DNA from: Pseudanabaena frigida
Lineage (GTDB): Bacteria > Cyanobacteriota > Cyanobacteriia > Pseudanabaenales > Pseudanabaenaceae
Length of the DNA: 64,000 nucleotides
Direction: 5' to 3'
Assembly: GCA_003242085.1 (NCBI GenBank)
Contig: QBML01000014.1
Span: 62,001-126,000 of the forward strand
The notes beneath the pieces were generated by a model that was given only the letters and a program-made list of their open reading frames with translations, made no database searches and was not told where the DNA came from. How positions within the stretch are numbered: position 1 is the stretch's first letter; every line of letters starts with the position of its first letter. A program made the translations under genes and the position numbers. Positions 52,140 through 61,043 of this stretch are shown here, piece by piece.

Positions 52140-53723
52140 TTAATCGCTATAGTCCCCACCTGAACCGTAATGCCACGCATCAATTTGACGCTGTAATTGG
52201 TATTGTTGTACTGGCAAAAGGTTCGAGATCGCAGGCTCAATTTGTTTGCTAATTTGATTTAAAAAACTGTATGCACCTAATCCAAGATAATGTTTAAGCC
52301 AATCAAATAAAGCCGAAATACCAACCTGCTGCACGATCTTAAGAACTAATACAGGATCCGCGACGGACATGGCTAGCATCGTTTGGGCAAGGGGAATAAA
52401 TTGCACGACATCTTGTAAAAATGGGTAGAGAACCCGATCGCCTAATTTCTCCATCGCCTTAAAAGTAACTCCCAATAAGTAGTTAATGCGATCGCTTTCG
52501 ATCTGTTGATTGACAGCAACACTCATTGATTTCTGGAATAGCCAAGTTACCGATAAATTCGGCTGATAGGGTTGTAGCGATCGCAAATCTGTTTTAGATA
52601 ACCAATCACCCCCTAAAGCCGCATGAATCCCATTAGTTAGTCTTGGTAAATGTCTAACCATTGCCCCAAAGCCACCAAAACTAAGCGGTGACTGCATCCC
52701 CGAACTGTCACCTACCTGTAAAATTCGATCCCAAGGTGTTTGTAGGGGATTTTGTTTGTATGAGGGAAAGAATCCAAATAGTACGCGTTCAAATTTAAGA
52801 TTATGCAGTTCTATCTCTTGGTATTTTGGCAACCAAAATAGATAGTCTTCCATCAGTTGAGCAAAACTCGGTCGCTTGGGATCGGCATCCGCATAGGTGA
52901 ACATATAAGTAGTTCTACCATCCCTAGCGGGAAAGGCTTCCCAAAAATATTGACATTGATTTTGAATAGGCGTAAAGCTATAAATCAAATCACCATAGGA
53001 CTTATCAGGCATTCCCTTGGCACAACTTCCCACCACCATACAGACACCATCGGGCTTGATGTTTTTTTGTACCTGATATCGTGCTTGCTTGGCGATCGGC
53101 GAGAAATGCCCCATCACATCCAATAATAATCGCCCAGTAATCTTTTCAGTGATCGCATAATCCCTTTTGTGAATTACTTCTACGGAAACTCCATCAGGAT
53201 GAGCAATTACTTGTTGAAAAGACGTTTGTTCTAGTAAGACTCCGCCAGCGACAAGAAATTTCTGTTTGAGAACTTCCAATAGATACACAGGATCGATCCC
53301 AATATTGAGAATATCGCGCACCCATAGATCTTTTCCTCCTTGAAAGCCAACTCTGGCGGGATTGTATGTTGTGGCGATCGCTGTTTCTAGTTCTATTTCT
53401 GTCAACAAATCTAACTCTAGAAATGCGTTTAATTCTTTGCGAGAAATATTCCATTCCTGAGCTCTACCTCTCAAGGCTCCCTGCTCGATAATTGTTACGC
53501 GCCATCCCTTACACTGCAAAGCCCAAGCAATGAATATCCCTAAAGTCCCGCCACAGACAATTACATCAACATCTTTGTCGCCAAGTTTCTCCTGTGCGGT
53601 ATGCACAACTTTAGTAATTTCTGGATTTTCCTGACGATAACTCGTCCAAAAAGCATCCATCCGCTCCAATTGCGATGGTATTTCAGGAGGCATTTGCGAT
53701 CGCACTGTTTCAAATAAAGACAT
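52140..53723 (-). CDS. cruP: CruP, FAD-dependent lycopene-cyclase-like protein
   Basis: The 527-residue product matches CruP, the CruA paralogue found in cyanobacteria and plants. Landmarks are the Rossmann segment DVIVCGGTLGIFIAWAL, QEWNISRKEL, the central PDGVCMVVGSCAKG, QYFWEAFPARDGRTTYMFTY and ILQVGDSSGMQSPLSFGGFG. CruP was first described as a possible lycopene cyclase; in plants it has been linked to limiting carotenoid epoxides and oxidative damage, so its true reaction is debated. It is the last gene of a minus-strand run with glcE, glcF and a small secreted protein, 11 bases after the latter. The run links it to photorespiration genes. Confidence 0.85.
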   Translation of the reverse strand: MSLFETVRSQMPPEIPSQLERMDAFWTSYRQENPEITKVVHTAQEKLGDKDVDVIVCGGTLGIFIAWALQCKGWRVTIIEQGALRGRAQEWNISRKELNAFLELDLLTEIELETAIATTYNPARVGFQGGKDLWVRDILNIGIDPVYLLEVLKQKFLVAGGVLLEQTSFQQVIAHPDGVSVEVIHKRDYAITEKITGRLLLDVMGHFSPIAKQARYQVQKNIKPDGVCMVVGSCAKGMPDKSYGDLIYSFTPIQNQCQYFWEAFPARDGRTTYMFTYADADPKRPSFAQLMEDYLFWLPKYQEIELHNLKFERVLFGFFPSYKQNPLQTPWDRILQVGDSSGMQSPLSFGGFGAMVRHLPRLTNGIHAALGGDWLSKTDLRSLQPYQPNLSVTWLFQKSMSVAVNQQIESDRINYLLGVTFKAMEKLGDRVLYPFLQDVVQFIPLAQTMLAMSVADPVLVLKIVQQVGISALFDWLKHYLGLGAYSFLNQISKQIEPAISNLLPVQQYQLQRQIDAWHYGSGGDYSD

Positions 53724-53734
53724 AATTTTGTCGA

Positions 53735-54253
53735 TTAGCGATTCGCTTTAAGCTTATATCGGGGATCGCAATAGTCACGCAACCATTTATTGCTAGCATC
53801 TGCGATCGCCGCATCACTAGCATCTACAGGCGGCGCTTGTCCAATTCTCATAAATGCCATCGCTAGCCGCCAGCCATTAGATGTGGGAACTACAAATAGC
53901 CAATAAGCCCGTTGAGAAGTTATCGTGCTGCCCGTTTGTCGCTCTAATACTGATAAAAAAATCTGTTGCGGGAGGCGATCGCGTGCTTGGTCGGACGCAA
54001 GTGGCAAAGGCTCAAGTTCGGGCTGACTAATAGCCATCACCTCCCGTTTAATTCGCAAACGAATATAGGCTCGGTTGAGATAGTCTGGTAAATCTTTGGC
54101 AAGCGCTTTGCTCAAACTGGGAAAATCCGTAGGACAAGTACGATTATTTATATAGGTTTCGGCATGTGCGGGGTTAGGGATGCTAGAAAATAAGGCGATC
54201 GCGATTACTGAGCTTGATAATTTCTGTTGCTGATTTGTCAACATTTCGATCAT
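53735..54253 (-). CDS. secreted hypothetical protein
   Basis: The product, about 172 residues, has a predicted signal peptide cleaved after NPAHA (about residue 31 from the ATG). The mature part contains NRTCPTDFPSLSKALAKDLP, an Arg-rich helix (YIRLRIKREV) and a C-terminal KWLRDYCDPRYKL. Two cysteines may pair. It resembles uncharacterised cyanobacterial periplasmic proteins; I recognise no domain. I chose ATG 54253 because AGGTGG lies just upstream; a GTG at 54262 is possible. It is tightly packed between glcF (19 bases) and cruP (11 bases). Confidence 0.75.
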   Translation of the reverse strand: MIEMLTNQQQKLSSSVIAIALFSSIPNPAHAETYINNRTCPTDFPSLSKALAKDLPDYLNRAYIRLRIKREVMAISQPELEPLPLASDQARDRLPQQIFLSVLERQTGSTITSQRAYWLFVVPTSNGWRLAMAFMRIGQAPPVDASDAAIADASNKWLRDYCDPRYKLKANR

Positions 54254-54272
54254 ATTCACCACCTAGAAATTA

Positions 54273-55655
54273 TCACTTAATCTTTTGCCCACGAATAGAA
54301 TAATCTAAAAGTTCCATTGGATGCATGAGTAGAACATCTTTATTTTGCAATTTTAAATGCTTGCGAATTTGGGTAATACATCCCACATTTGCTGAAGCGA
54401 TTACCTGAGCACCTGTATCGGTCAGGTTTGTGACCTTCATTTCTCCTAGTTCATCCCCGACCTCTGGCTGCAAAATATTATAGATTCCCGCACTACCACA
54501 ACAGAGTGCGGCATCCACAGATTCTCTTAGTTGGACATTAGGAATTTGTCGTAGTAAATGGCGTGGCTCCAAACTAATTTTTTGTCCATGTAGCATATGG
54601 CAAGCGTCTTGGTAAGCGATCGCCAAAGGTTGCTCTTGCAAAGGTGACAACTTCGCAGTCAAGCCCACGCGATCGAGAAATTCTTGGACATCTTTCACCC
54701 TCCCCGAAAACTCCTTCGCTTTCTCGGCATATTCGAGATCGTCCTTCAAAATATGACCATATTCTTTCAGCGTATGACCGCAACCCGAAGCATTAATTAG
54801 CACCGCATCTAGATTTAAGTCAGCAAACACATCGATAGTTTGTTTTACTAGTTCTAGTGTTTGCGCTTCCTGTCCTTGGTGATGCGATAAAGCTCCACAA
54901 CAGCCCTGCAATTTGGGAATAACTACTTCACATCCATTAGCAGTTAATACTCGCACCGTTGCATTATTCACCTCTGGTAAAAATACGCGCTGCACACATC
55001 CTAAAATCATTCCTACCCGATAGCGCTTTGTCCCTTTTGCAGGAATAACTTCAGGAAAAGTATCCTGAAAAGATTGAGTAGTTAGTTCTGGTAATACTGA
55101 CTCCATAGCGGCAACTTGTTTAGGCAAAAATTTCTCTATCCAACTAGTCGATCGCAATAATCTTTGTAAGCCTAGTTTTTGATAGGCTAATAGTGGCGCA
55201 AGCAGAACCCTGAGACGATTTGGGTAAGGGAAAGTTGAGAAAATAAATTGCCGTAAAAGTTTTTCAGGTAGCGATCTCGGATGATTTCTCTCCATTTGGG
55301 CGCGAGTTGTTTCGATCAGTCGATCGTATTGCACACCCGACGGGCAAGTTGTCACACAAGCTAAACAACCCAAACAAGAATCAAAGTGCTGAGCGATCGC
55401 TGGTGACAAAGGAATTTCTCCTTCATTAATTCCATCCATTAAATAGATTCTGCCTCTGGGCGAATCTGTCTCTTTACCAATTACTCGATAGCTTGGACAA
55501 GTTGATAGACAAAAGCCACAATGTACGCAAGCATCAATCAATTGGGGGTTAGGAGGATTTTTGCTGTCAAAAGTTGGGGAGAGGATTTGAGAGTCTTGAA
55601 CAATCAAGTTTGTAGATAGATTCTCAGAGTTTGACTTTTCAGAAACTTGCATATA
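54273..55655 (-). CDS. glcF: glycolate dehydrogenase iron-sulfur subunit
   Basis: The 460-residue product has two [4Fe-4S] ferredoxin motifs, CVHCGFCLSTCPSY and CLGCLACVTTCPSG, and two cysteine-rich CCG domains (GCCGALSHHQG, and ACHMLHGQ leading to CCGSAGIYN) that bind a further cluster. GlcF passes electrons from the FAD subunits GlcD/GlcE to the quinone pool during photorespiratory glycolate oxidation. I chose ATG 55655; an upstream TTG at 55679 would add eight hydrophobic residues with no ribosome site. It follows glcE by about 56 bases. The catalytic subunit glcD is not in the window. Confidence 0.93.
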   Translation of the reverse strand, partial: YMQVSEKSNSENLSTNLIVQDSQILSPTFDSKNPPNPQLIDACVHCGFCLSTCPSYRVIGKETDSPRGRIYLMDGINEGEIPLSPAIAQHFDSCLGCLACVTTCPSGVQYDRLIETTRAQMERNHPRSLPEKLLRQFIFSTFPYPNRLRVLLAPLLAYQKLGLQRLLRSTSWIEKFLPKQVAAMESVLPELTTQSFQDTFPEVIPAKGTKRYRVGMILGCVQRVFLPEVNNATVRVLTANGCEVVIPKLQGCCGALSHHQGQEAQTLELVKQTIDVFADLNLDAVLINASGCGHTLKEYGHILKDDLEYAEKAKEFSGRVKDVQEFLDRVGLTAKLSPLQEQPLAIAYQDACHMLHGQKISLEPRHLLRQIPNVQLRESVDAALCCGSAGIYNILQPEVGDELGEMKVTNLTDTGAQVIASANVGCITQIRKHLKLQNKDVLLMHPMELLDYSIRGQKIK

Positions 55656-55711
55656 AAAAATTAAAAATAAATTTTGCAATCATGAGATTGAGATGCCTTG
55701 CATATCAACCT

Positions 55712-57064
55712 TTAAAATAAGCGTTGGGGACTCAGCAATCCTCTCGCATCAAATTGCTGCTGAATTTTGCTCATAAGATCGTTGGCATTTCCTGTATATC
55801 CCCATACATTTTTATTGAATTTCAACTCTTGTGGGGATTCAAGAATTGTCAAGAAACCATTATGAGCCTCAACGATACTTCTGAAGTTACTAATTTGAGC
55901 GCCTAATATATCTAAACTTTCTCTATCTTCCACTTGTAAAATCCCCAAACCACTACCCACGTGTATTTGCAGGTAATAGGACTGGTTACCAAAAATTTGT
56001 TCGCACTGTAGCAGGATGGACGTACTCGCTGAAGGCAATACGCCTAATTTGCACACAACATAATAACTCTTGGTTGGATGCTCTAAGTTGCGGCGATCGC
56101 TTTGCCAAATTAATTTTTCTAGTTTTTGCCAAAACTCTTGTCCGTTATCGATCGCATGGACTTGTAAATTTAATTCTTTAGCAAGCATCGCAACGCGATC
56201 GCACTGTTCAATTACGCTAGCTTTGAGACTAGAAAATTGGATGACTAAGCCAATACTATTTCCAAAGCCAAGCTTAGAGATCGCTGAAGCTGATAATAAA
56301 TCGCAAGCTGTTGGCGTAAGCACCGATGTACTAATTTTTTTCTGTGCTAATGCGATCGCCTCGGATGCACCTGTAATTATGACGATCTGAGTATATTCAG
56401 GTAAAGGATAGAGGCGAAAAGTAATACCCGTAGTAATGCCTAGAGTTCCATAGGAGCCAGTTAACAACTTCATCAGATCGTAGCCAGCCACATTTTTAAC
56501 TACTCTTCCTCCAGCCTTGATCACCTCACCATCGGAACGCACGAACTCAATTCCCAAGCACATATCGCGCACGCTGTTATAGCGATGCCGCAAAGAGCCA
56601 GCGCTAGATGTTGACAACATGCCGCCAATTGTGGCATTAGAGGCATAAGGCGGATCGATCGCTAAAAACTGTCCTTGCTTTGCCAAGACTGCTTGCAAAT
56701 CTTCATATTTAATCCCAGCCTCAACTGTGACTGTGAGATCGCCAACGCAATGTTCGATAATTCGATTTAGGCGCGATGTACTGATGACTACATCGGCACG
56801 GCTCACTAGACCACCCCAATCTAACTTTGTAGAATTGCCGCAAGGTAGAACGCGCAGTCGATGCTCATAAGCTAAAGCGATCGCCCTAGATAGTTCGGCG
56901 ATCGTCTTCGGATAAAGCACACATGCTGGCTGTAAGCTGTCTGGTGTGAGACTGTGGACAACCCGCTGAGATAGATGTGGTTCAAGGCGTTCAAATGGAA
57001 CAACATTATCGCTCCCTATCAAGTCAGTAAATAGTGTAATGAGCTGATTATCTGTAAGTCTCAC
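55712..57064 (-). CDS. glcE: glycolate dehydrogenase FAD-binding subunit
   Basis: The 450-residue product is a PCMH/VAO-type FAD-binding protein. LRVLPCGNSTKLDWGG and the downstream TVEAGIKYEDL, NATIGGMLSTSSAGSLRH and GGRVVKNVAGYDLMKL are typical of GlcE. It forms the membrane-associated glycolate dehydrogenase with GlcD and GlcF. The start is GTG at 57064. It begins 59 bases after the spkB stop on the same strand and leads glcF by about 56 bases. Being 450 residues, it is longer than proteobacterial GlcE and typical of cyanobacterial forms. Confidence 0.9.
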   Translation of the reverse strand: MRLTDNQLITLFTDLIGSDNVVPFERLEPHLSQRVVHSLTPDSLQPACVLYPKTIAELSRAIALAYEHRLRVLPCGNSTKLDWGGLVSRADVVISTSRLNRIIEHCVGDLTVTVEAGIKYEDLQAVLAKQGQFLAIDPPYASNATIGGMLSTSSAGSLRHRYNSVRDMCLGIEFVRSDGEVIKAGGRVVKNVAGYDLMKLLTGSYGTLGITTGITFRLYPLPEYTQIVIITGASEAIALAQKKISTSVLTPTACDLLSASAISKLGFGNSIGLVIQFSSLKASVIEQCDRVAMLAKELNLQVHAIDNGQEFWQKLEKLIWQSDRRNLEHPTKSYYVVCKLGVLPSASTSILLQCEQIFGNQSYYLQIHVGSGLGILQVEDRESLDILGAQISNFRSIVEAHNGFLTILESPQELKFNKNVWGYTGNANDLMSKIQQQFDARGLLSPQRLF

Positions 57065-57123
57065 AAAGTTAATGTCCGTACATGCCGAAAATTCATAGGG
57101 GCTATTCCCCTAATTCATAATAT

Positions 57124-58794
57124 TTAAAATAAACGTTTGCTACCATCAGGGCGAATCGTACCCCAATTAGTTTTTGCTTGGGCTAATTGATCGTCAGTTA
57201 TCTTAGCTCCTTTCAAATCTGCACCACAAAGATTAGTACCATTTAAATTTGCTTGACTTAAATAAGCTCCCTTTAAATTTGCTTGGCTTAAATTTGCCCC
57301 TGACAAGTCAGCCTTACTCATGTATGCCGACTGAAGGTTAGCTTCACGCAAATCAGCTAGGATCATTGAGGCACTGCCCAAGTCAGACTTGATCAATACT
57401 GCTCTTTGCATTTTTGCTTCACGCAAATTGGCACTATTTAATTTAGCTTGTGACAAGTTTGCACCTTGAAAACTCGCTCCAGTAAGGTCGGCATGACAAA
57501 AGTCTGCCTCAACCAATTTAGAGCGACTCATAACAATGCCCGCAAGCGTAGCGCTGCCAAACGAAGATTTAGAGTAATCTTGGTTCGCAAAATTTCGCTT
57601 GCCTTGGTTGTATTCCACAATTACTCTACGCCCACCTTTGAGTTCACCAGTACCAGTACCAATGCGGCTATTGTTGCCAGCACGAGTATTACCAGTGGTC
57701 ATCATGCCGCTGTCGAACTGAGTACTACTGCTATATTTCTGTGGATGAATGCGTGAGTTGGGAGATGGCGTATTAGCATTCCTAACTGTGACAGATGAGG
57801 GAGGTGCAGGGGCAGGTGAATTATTTGATAAGGATGGCGATGCTTTTGGCACTTCGTCAGGAATACTGCCAGATTCTAATGCACGCAAAGCTTCTTCAGC
57901 AGAGCGAAATCTCTGAGATACTGATTGCTGAAGTAGCTTCTCAAAAACGACCCTGAGCCGATCGCTAAGTTTAACCTGTGACTTCCAATTAATCTCACCT
58001 GTAAATGGATCGTGGGGTAAGTCTTTTGGCGATCGCCCTGTCATCAAATACAGACAACTCATTGCCGTGGCATATAAGTCACTGGAATAAACAGGACGCA
58101 TTGCCATTTGCTCGGGAGGCGCAAAACCAGGCGTACCGATCGCAAAATTTGTTAATAGACCACTGGGATCGTCGTCTGCCGAAGGTTTATTTACTTGACT
58201 CGAAACCGCCCCAAAATCGATCAATACTAGCTGCCCATCTTGTTTGCGCCGCATGATGTTAGCAGGTTTGATATCGCGATGAATCACCCCATTTTCATGC
58301 ATAAATCCAAGAGCTGGGAAGATTTCAGAAAGAATTTTCCGAATTTCAATTTCGTTGAAAGCGCCACGGCGCTCGAACTCTTGCTTCAAAGTCTCGCCGT
58401 CAACGAATTCTTGGACTAGATAGAAATTTCCTTCTTCTTCAAAATAGTCGAGTAACCTCGGAATTTGAGGATGGCTGCCAATTTTTCCAAGTGTAAAAGC
58501 TTCACGTTCAAACAATTCTCTAGCCATTTTCATGACACTAGCGGATTGAGTGTTTGGGCGTAGTTGTTTGACTACACAAGATGGAAATCCAGGAAGACCC
58601 TCATCGGCAGCAAGAAATGTAGCACCAAATCCACCTTTGCCCAGTGGACGACTTGCCCGATAACGATTTCGCAGCTTTAAACTAGAACCACAAGTTGCAC
58701 AACTAGTTGCATATGGTTCGTTATTTGGATTAGCACAGTTCGGATTAACGCAATAACTCACGGTTGATCGAAAGCCCAAGTAATGGTTGATCAA
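57124..58794 (-). CDS. spkB: Ser/Thr protein kinase with zinc ribbon and pentapeptide repeats, SpkB-type
   Basis: The 556-residue product begins with a four-cysteine zinc-ribbon motif (CVNPNC and CATCG, about residues 16-35), then a Hanks-type kinase (about 46-305). The glycine loop is GKGGFGATF, the ATP lysine is in CVVKQL, catalytic HRDIKPANIM, DFGAVS and APPEQ are intact. A Pro/Ser-rich linker (about 310-390) leads to a pentapeptide-repeat domain (about 420-535). This is the layout of Synechocystis SpkB, implicated in oxidative-stress and motility responses. No membrane helix is seen. It lies upstream of glcE on the same strand. Confidence 0.9.
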   Translation of the reverse strand: MINHYLGFRSTVSYCVNPNCANPNNEPYATSCATCGSSLKLRNRYRASRPLGKGGFGATFLAADEGLPGFPSCVVKQLRPNTQSASVMKMARELFEREAFTLGKIGSHPQIPRLLDYFEEEGNFYLVQEFVDGETLKQEFERRGAFNEIEIRKILSEIFPALGFMHENGVIHRDIKPANIMRRKQDGQLVLIDFGAVSSQVNKPSADDDPSGLLTNFAIGTPGFAPPEQMAMRPVYSSDLYATAMSCLYLMTGRSPKDLPHDPFTGEINWKSQVKLSDRLRVVFEKLLQQSVSQRFRSAEEALRALESGSIPDEVPKASPSLSNNSPAPAPPSSVTVRNANTPSPNSRIHPQKYSSSTQFDSGMMTTGNTRAGNNSRIGTGTGELKGGRRVIVEYNQGKRNFANQDYSKSSFGSATLAGIVMSRSKLVEADFCHADLTGASFQGANLSQAKLNSANLREAKMQRAVLIKSDLGSASMILADLREANLQSAYMSKADLSGANLSQANLKGAYLSQANLNGTNLCGADLKGAKITDDQLAQAKTNWGTIRPDGSKRLF

Positions 58795-59059
58795 ATCAAT
58801 TTGTAAGGCTTAGTGACATATTAAATTTGTCTTAAGCCTACAAAGACTTCTAGCTTAAATCAATTTCAAAGATTCTTTCAAAGATTCTATAGCAATAAGG
58901 AATTATTTAGATTTTTAAGAGTTATTTATGAGGCTATAGCCTTTTTTGAATTCATTTCTCACAATTTATTTCCAACTCATATATAGATGACTCTAGATTG
59001 AATAAGTTTAGGTAAGAAAATATCAAAAATGATTCTAATGTTAACTGTAACAAATAAAT

Positions 59060-59809
59060 TTAAAAATCGTCAGTATCTGGGACTTCCGTGCTTGGATATG
59101 ATGACGGACGACTTGATGGTCTTCGTCTCCTACCAGATGCATTGCTTACCTTGCCAGATGTTTGTCCATTGGCAAAGTTGTCAGAATCATCATTACGATT
59201 GCTAGGGCGATCGCCATTTACATTTTCACCGCTAGGACGTGGGCGGCGCTTAGGATTGACAGGACTAATATCACTTTCGTCAATATCAATCACTGTATCA
59301 CTGCTGCTCGTACTGTTAGTACTCCGCTTAGGACGACGCGAACGACGCTCATCTGCTGTATCTCCCCGTAGCTCACTTGCCTCAGCACTGTTAGAAATGA
59401 AACCGCGCATCCGACGAGAAGACTCGCGATCGCGTCGAGGAGCAATTTCGCGAGTGGGATCGATTTCTACTCGATAATCAGAACCGATTGGTTCTTCATC
59501 ATCAACTAAAGGACTAGATGGGGATCTGCGCGCTTGATTAGCTAGGGCTTGGCGTAACACCAAAGACTCAACAGCAAACCAACCGGCAAAACCAACTACT
59601 AATACTTGAGCTAGCTGAGTTGTAATTTCCATACGGAAATTAAAGGCTAGTAAAATGATGCCGTATACCAAGGCGATCGCCGAGAAAAATATATCGTGGT
59701 CGCGGGCTAACTCAGGACGGAAGTTACGTACAAAATATAAACCCACGCCTCCTAAAGCGGCAACGATTGCCAAAAGAATCATTAGCGGGTTGCCACCGAT
59801 GTTGATCAT
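59060..59809 (-). CDS. ycf66: Ycf66 family protein
   Basis: The 249-residue product has about three transmembrane helices in its first 95 residues, with NFRPELARDHDIFFSAIALVYG between them, the hallmark of the Ycf66 family found in cyanobacteria and some plastids. The C-terminal 150 residues are a Ser/Arg/Asp-rich, probably disordered tail that varies widely between species. Function unknown. An AGGAG site lies upstream of the ATG. It follows psbX on the same strand, a neighbourhood common in cyanobacteria. Confidence 0.9.
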   Translation of the reverse strand: MINIGGNPLMILLAIVAALGGVGLYFVRNFRPELARDHDIFFSAIALVYGIILLAFNFRMEITTQLAQVLVVGFAGWFAVESLVLRQALANQARRSPSSPLVDDEEPIGSDYRVEIDPTREIAPRRDRESSRRMRGFISNSAEASELRGDTADERRSRRPKRSTNSTSSSDTVIDIDESDISPVNPKRRPRPSGENVNGDRPSNRNDDSDNFANGQTSGKVSNASGRRRRPSSRPSSYPSTEVPDTDDF

Positions 59810-59976
59810 GGTTCTATATTTCTCCTAAATACCTGCAATTTTTTGCTGCTTAGGCTTGCTGTATCTTAAGCAGCCAGCTTTCATTTCAGTATAACAATAT
59901 CACTTGCGAATTACAGTGAAACTGTTTTTGGGGTTTGCAGCTACGTGAGCACTGAAAACCCCGAATCAACTTCATG

Positions 59977-60019
59977 CTAAGAACGCTTTATACAGAATTT
60001 CTATATAAAGCGTTCTTAG
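59977..60019 (-). terminator. psbX terminator hairpin
   Basis: Perfect 16-bp arms (ctaagaacgctttata and complement) enclose an 11-nt loop, beginning 14 bases past the psbX stop codon. It probably ends most psbX transcripts before ycf66. Confidence 0.65.
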
Positions 60020-60032
60020 TCGATATGAGATA

Positions 60033-60152
60033 TTATCCGCGACGAACGATCTTGTCTTTTTGGCTAACAATGAGTAAAGCCCCAAGAATCAAACCGAGGA
60101 CAATGCTGCCTGCTACGAGGCTCAATAAAAGGTTAGTCAATGATGATGTCAT
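60033..60152 (-). CDS. psbX: photosystem II protein PsbX
   Basis: A 39-residue frame, too short for routine gene finders, reads MTSSLTNLLLSLVAG followed by a hydrophobic helix and ends SQKDKIVRRG. This matches PsbX: one transmembrane helix and the conserved SQKD-K-R tail, at the usual length of about 39. PsbX is a small subunit at the periphery of photosystem II near cytochrome b559 that affects quinone turnover. The ATG is at 60152 and TAA at 60033-60035. No strong ribosome site is visible. Its position before ycf66 supports the assignment. Confidence 0.92.
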   Translation of the reverse strand: MTSSLTNLLLSLVAGSIVLGLILGALLIVSQKDKIVRRG

Positions 60153-60277
60153 ATAGCTTTGTGGATAAAGGTTTTAATATACAGACTAGATACTTAGCAT
60201 AATTTTAGCATCAGAAGATCGCAACTCCTAAAACCTTCAAAAGCTATGATGCACACTATGAGTGCGCTATGGTTAAT

Positions 60278-60322
60278 TCCAAAAATAAGAGGCGACACAA
60301 ATTGCAACCTCTTGTTTTTGGA
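60278..60322 (-). terminator. possible psiE terminator
   Basis: Imperfect arms around ccaaaaataagagg and cctcttgtttttgg close a loop of about 15 bases, right after the psiE stop codon on the minus strand. Pairing is good but not perfect. Confidence 0.5.
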
Positions 60323-60328
60323 GTTTAG

Positions 60329-60802
60329 TTAATGCTTATGGGACTGGTTTTTACTGCGGACAATCCAGTAACTAATCGAGAGTGATAGAACTGCGATCGC
60401 TAAGCCAGTCAAATCCCCATCGGCTTTGCTATCGAAAATGACAATCTTACGGGCAACTGCTGTCAGCGCTGTGATAACTACTAGCTCTAACTGAATTACA
60501 TGCTGTCGCAAATATGCAGTTATATTTTCCATGAGTTCCAATGCAATCAGTACATTTAGGAACATTCCAAATACTTTAAGTAGAGGAGCGCCAAATCCTC
60601 CTTTGGCTTCGTTTAAGATTAGGTCAAAGAATAAGAGCTTGAGTAAATCAAAAAGTGCGATAAATATAACGAAGACAAGCGCGATCGCTAAAATCTTAGA
60701 GACAATATTCTCAATTTTAGCGATCGCCGTTAAAAAGCTCTCATCCTTACAAGCATTCGCCAAGAAGCTAATTAATTTTGCAACTTTTTGCCTAAAACTC
60801 AT
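60329..60802 (-). CDS. PsiE family membrane protein
   Basis: The 157-residue product has about four hydrophobic segments and fits the phosphate-starvation-inducible PsiE family: a long first helix (ILAIALVFVIFIALFDLLKLL), then LNVLIALELMENITAY and HVIQLELVVITALTAVARKIV, which is the conserved core. Members are small inner-membrane proteins of unknown function; the name comes from E. coli regulation and need not apply here. The upstream region contains a hairpin at 60876-60912 (arms aaacctgtgatgc). Confidence 0.85.
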   Translation of the reverse strand: MSFRQKVAKLISFLANACKDESFLTAIAKIENIVSKILAIALVFVIFIALFDLLKLLFFDLILNEAKGGFGAPLLKVFGMFLNVLIALELMENITAYLRQHVIQLELVVITALTAVARKIVIFDSKADGDLTGLAIAVLSLSISYWIVRSKNQSHKH

Positions 60803-60875
60803 CCTTAAACCTATATCACTCTATTTTTATTAAGTATCTGGACATAACTAAAAGCCAGACTAGAAACCAGATTCA

Positions 60876-60912
60876 AAACCTGTGATGCTCTCAGAGTGTG
60901 CGTCACAGGTTT
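60876..60912. repeat. hairpin between psiE and cmpR
   Basis: Arms aaacctgtgatgc and gcgtcacaggttt pair with one mismatch around an 11-nt loop, in the roughly 240-base divergent region. No role can be assigned. Confidence 0.5.
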
Positions 60913-61043
60913 CGAAGTTTTGTATTTAAATTGCATCCAGCTACTTAGCAATAGTTCATGTCTGTTACTAACAAAAAAGATTATACAAACTAAATGTATA
61001 GAAAAAAAGTATATATTAGTGATAATATCATAGAATATTTTCT

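Noticed and set aside
59088-59477. 129-codon frame opposite ycf66
   Set aside because: It mirrors the repetitive Ser/Arg-rich tail of Ycf66 and has no independent support.
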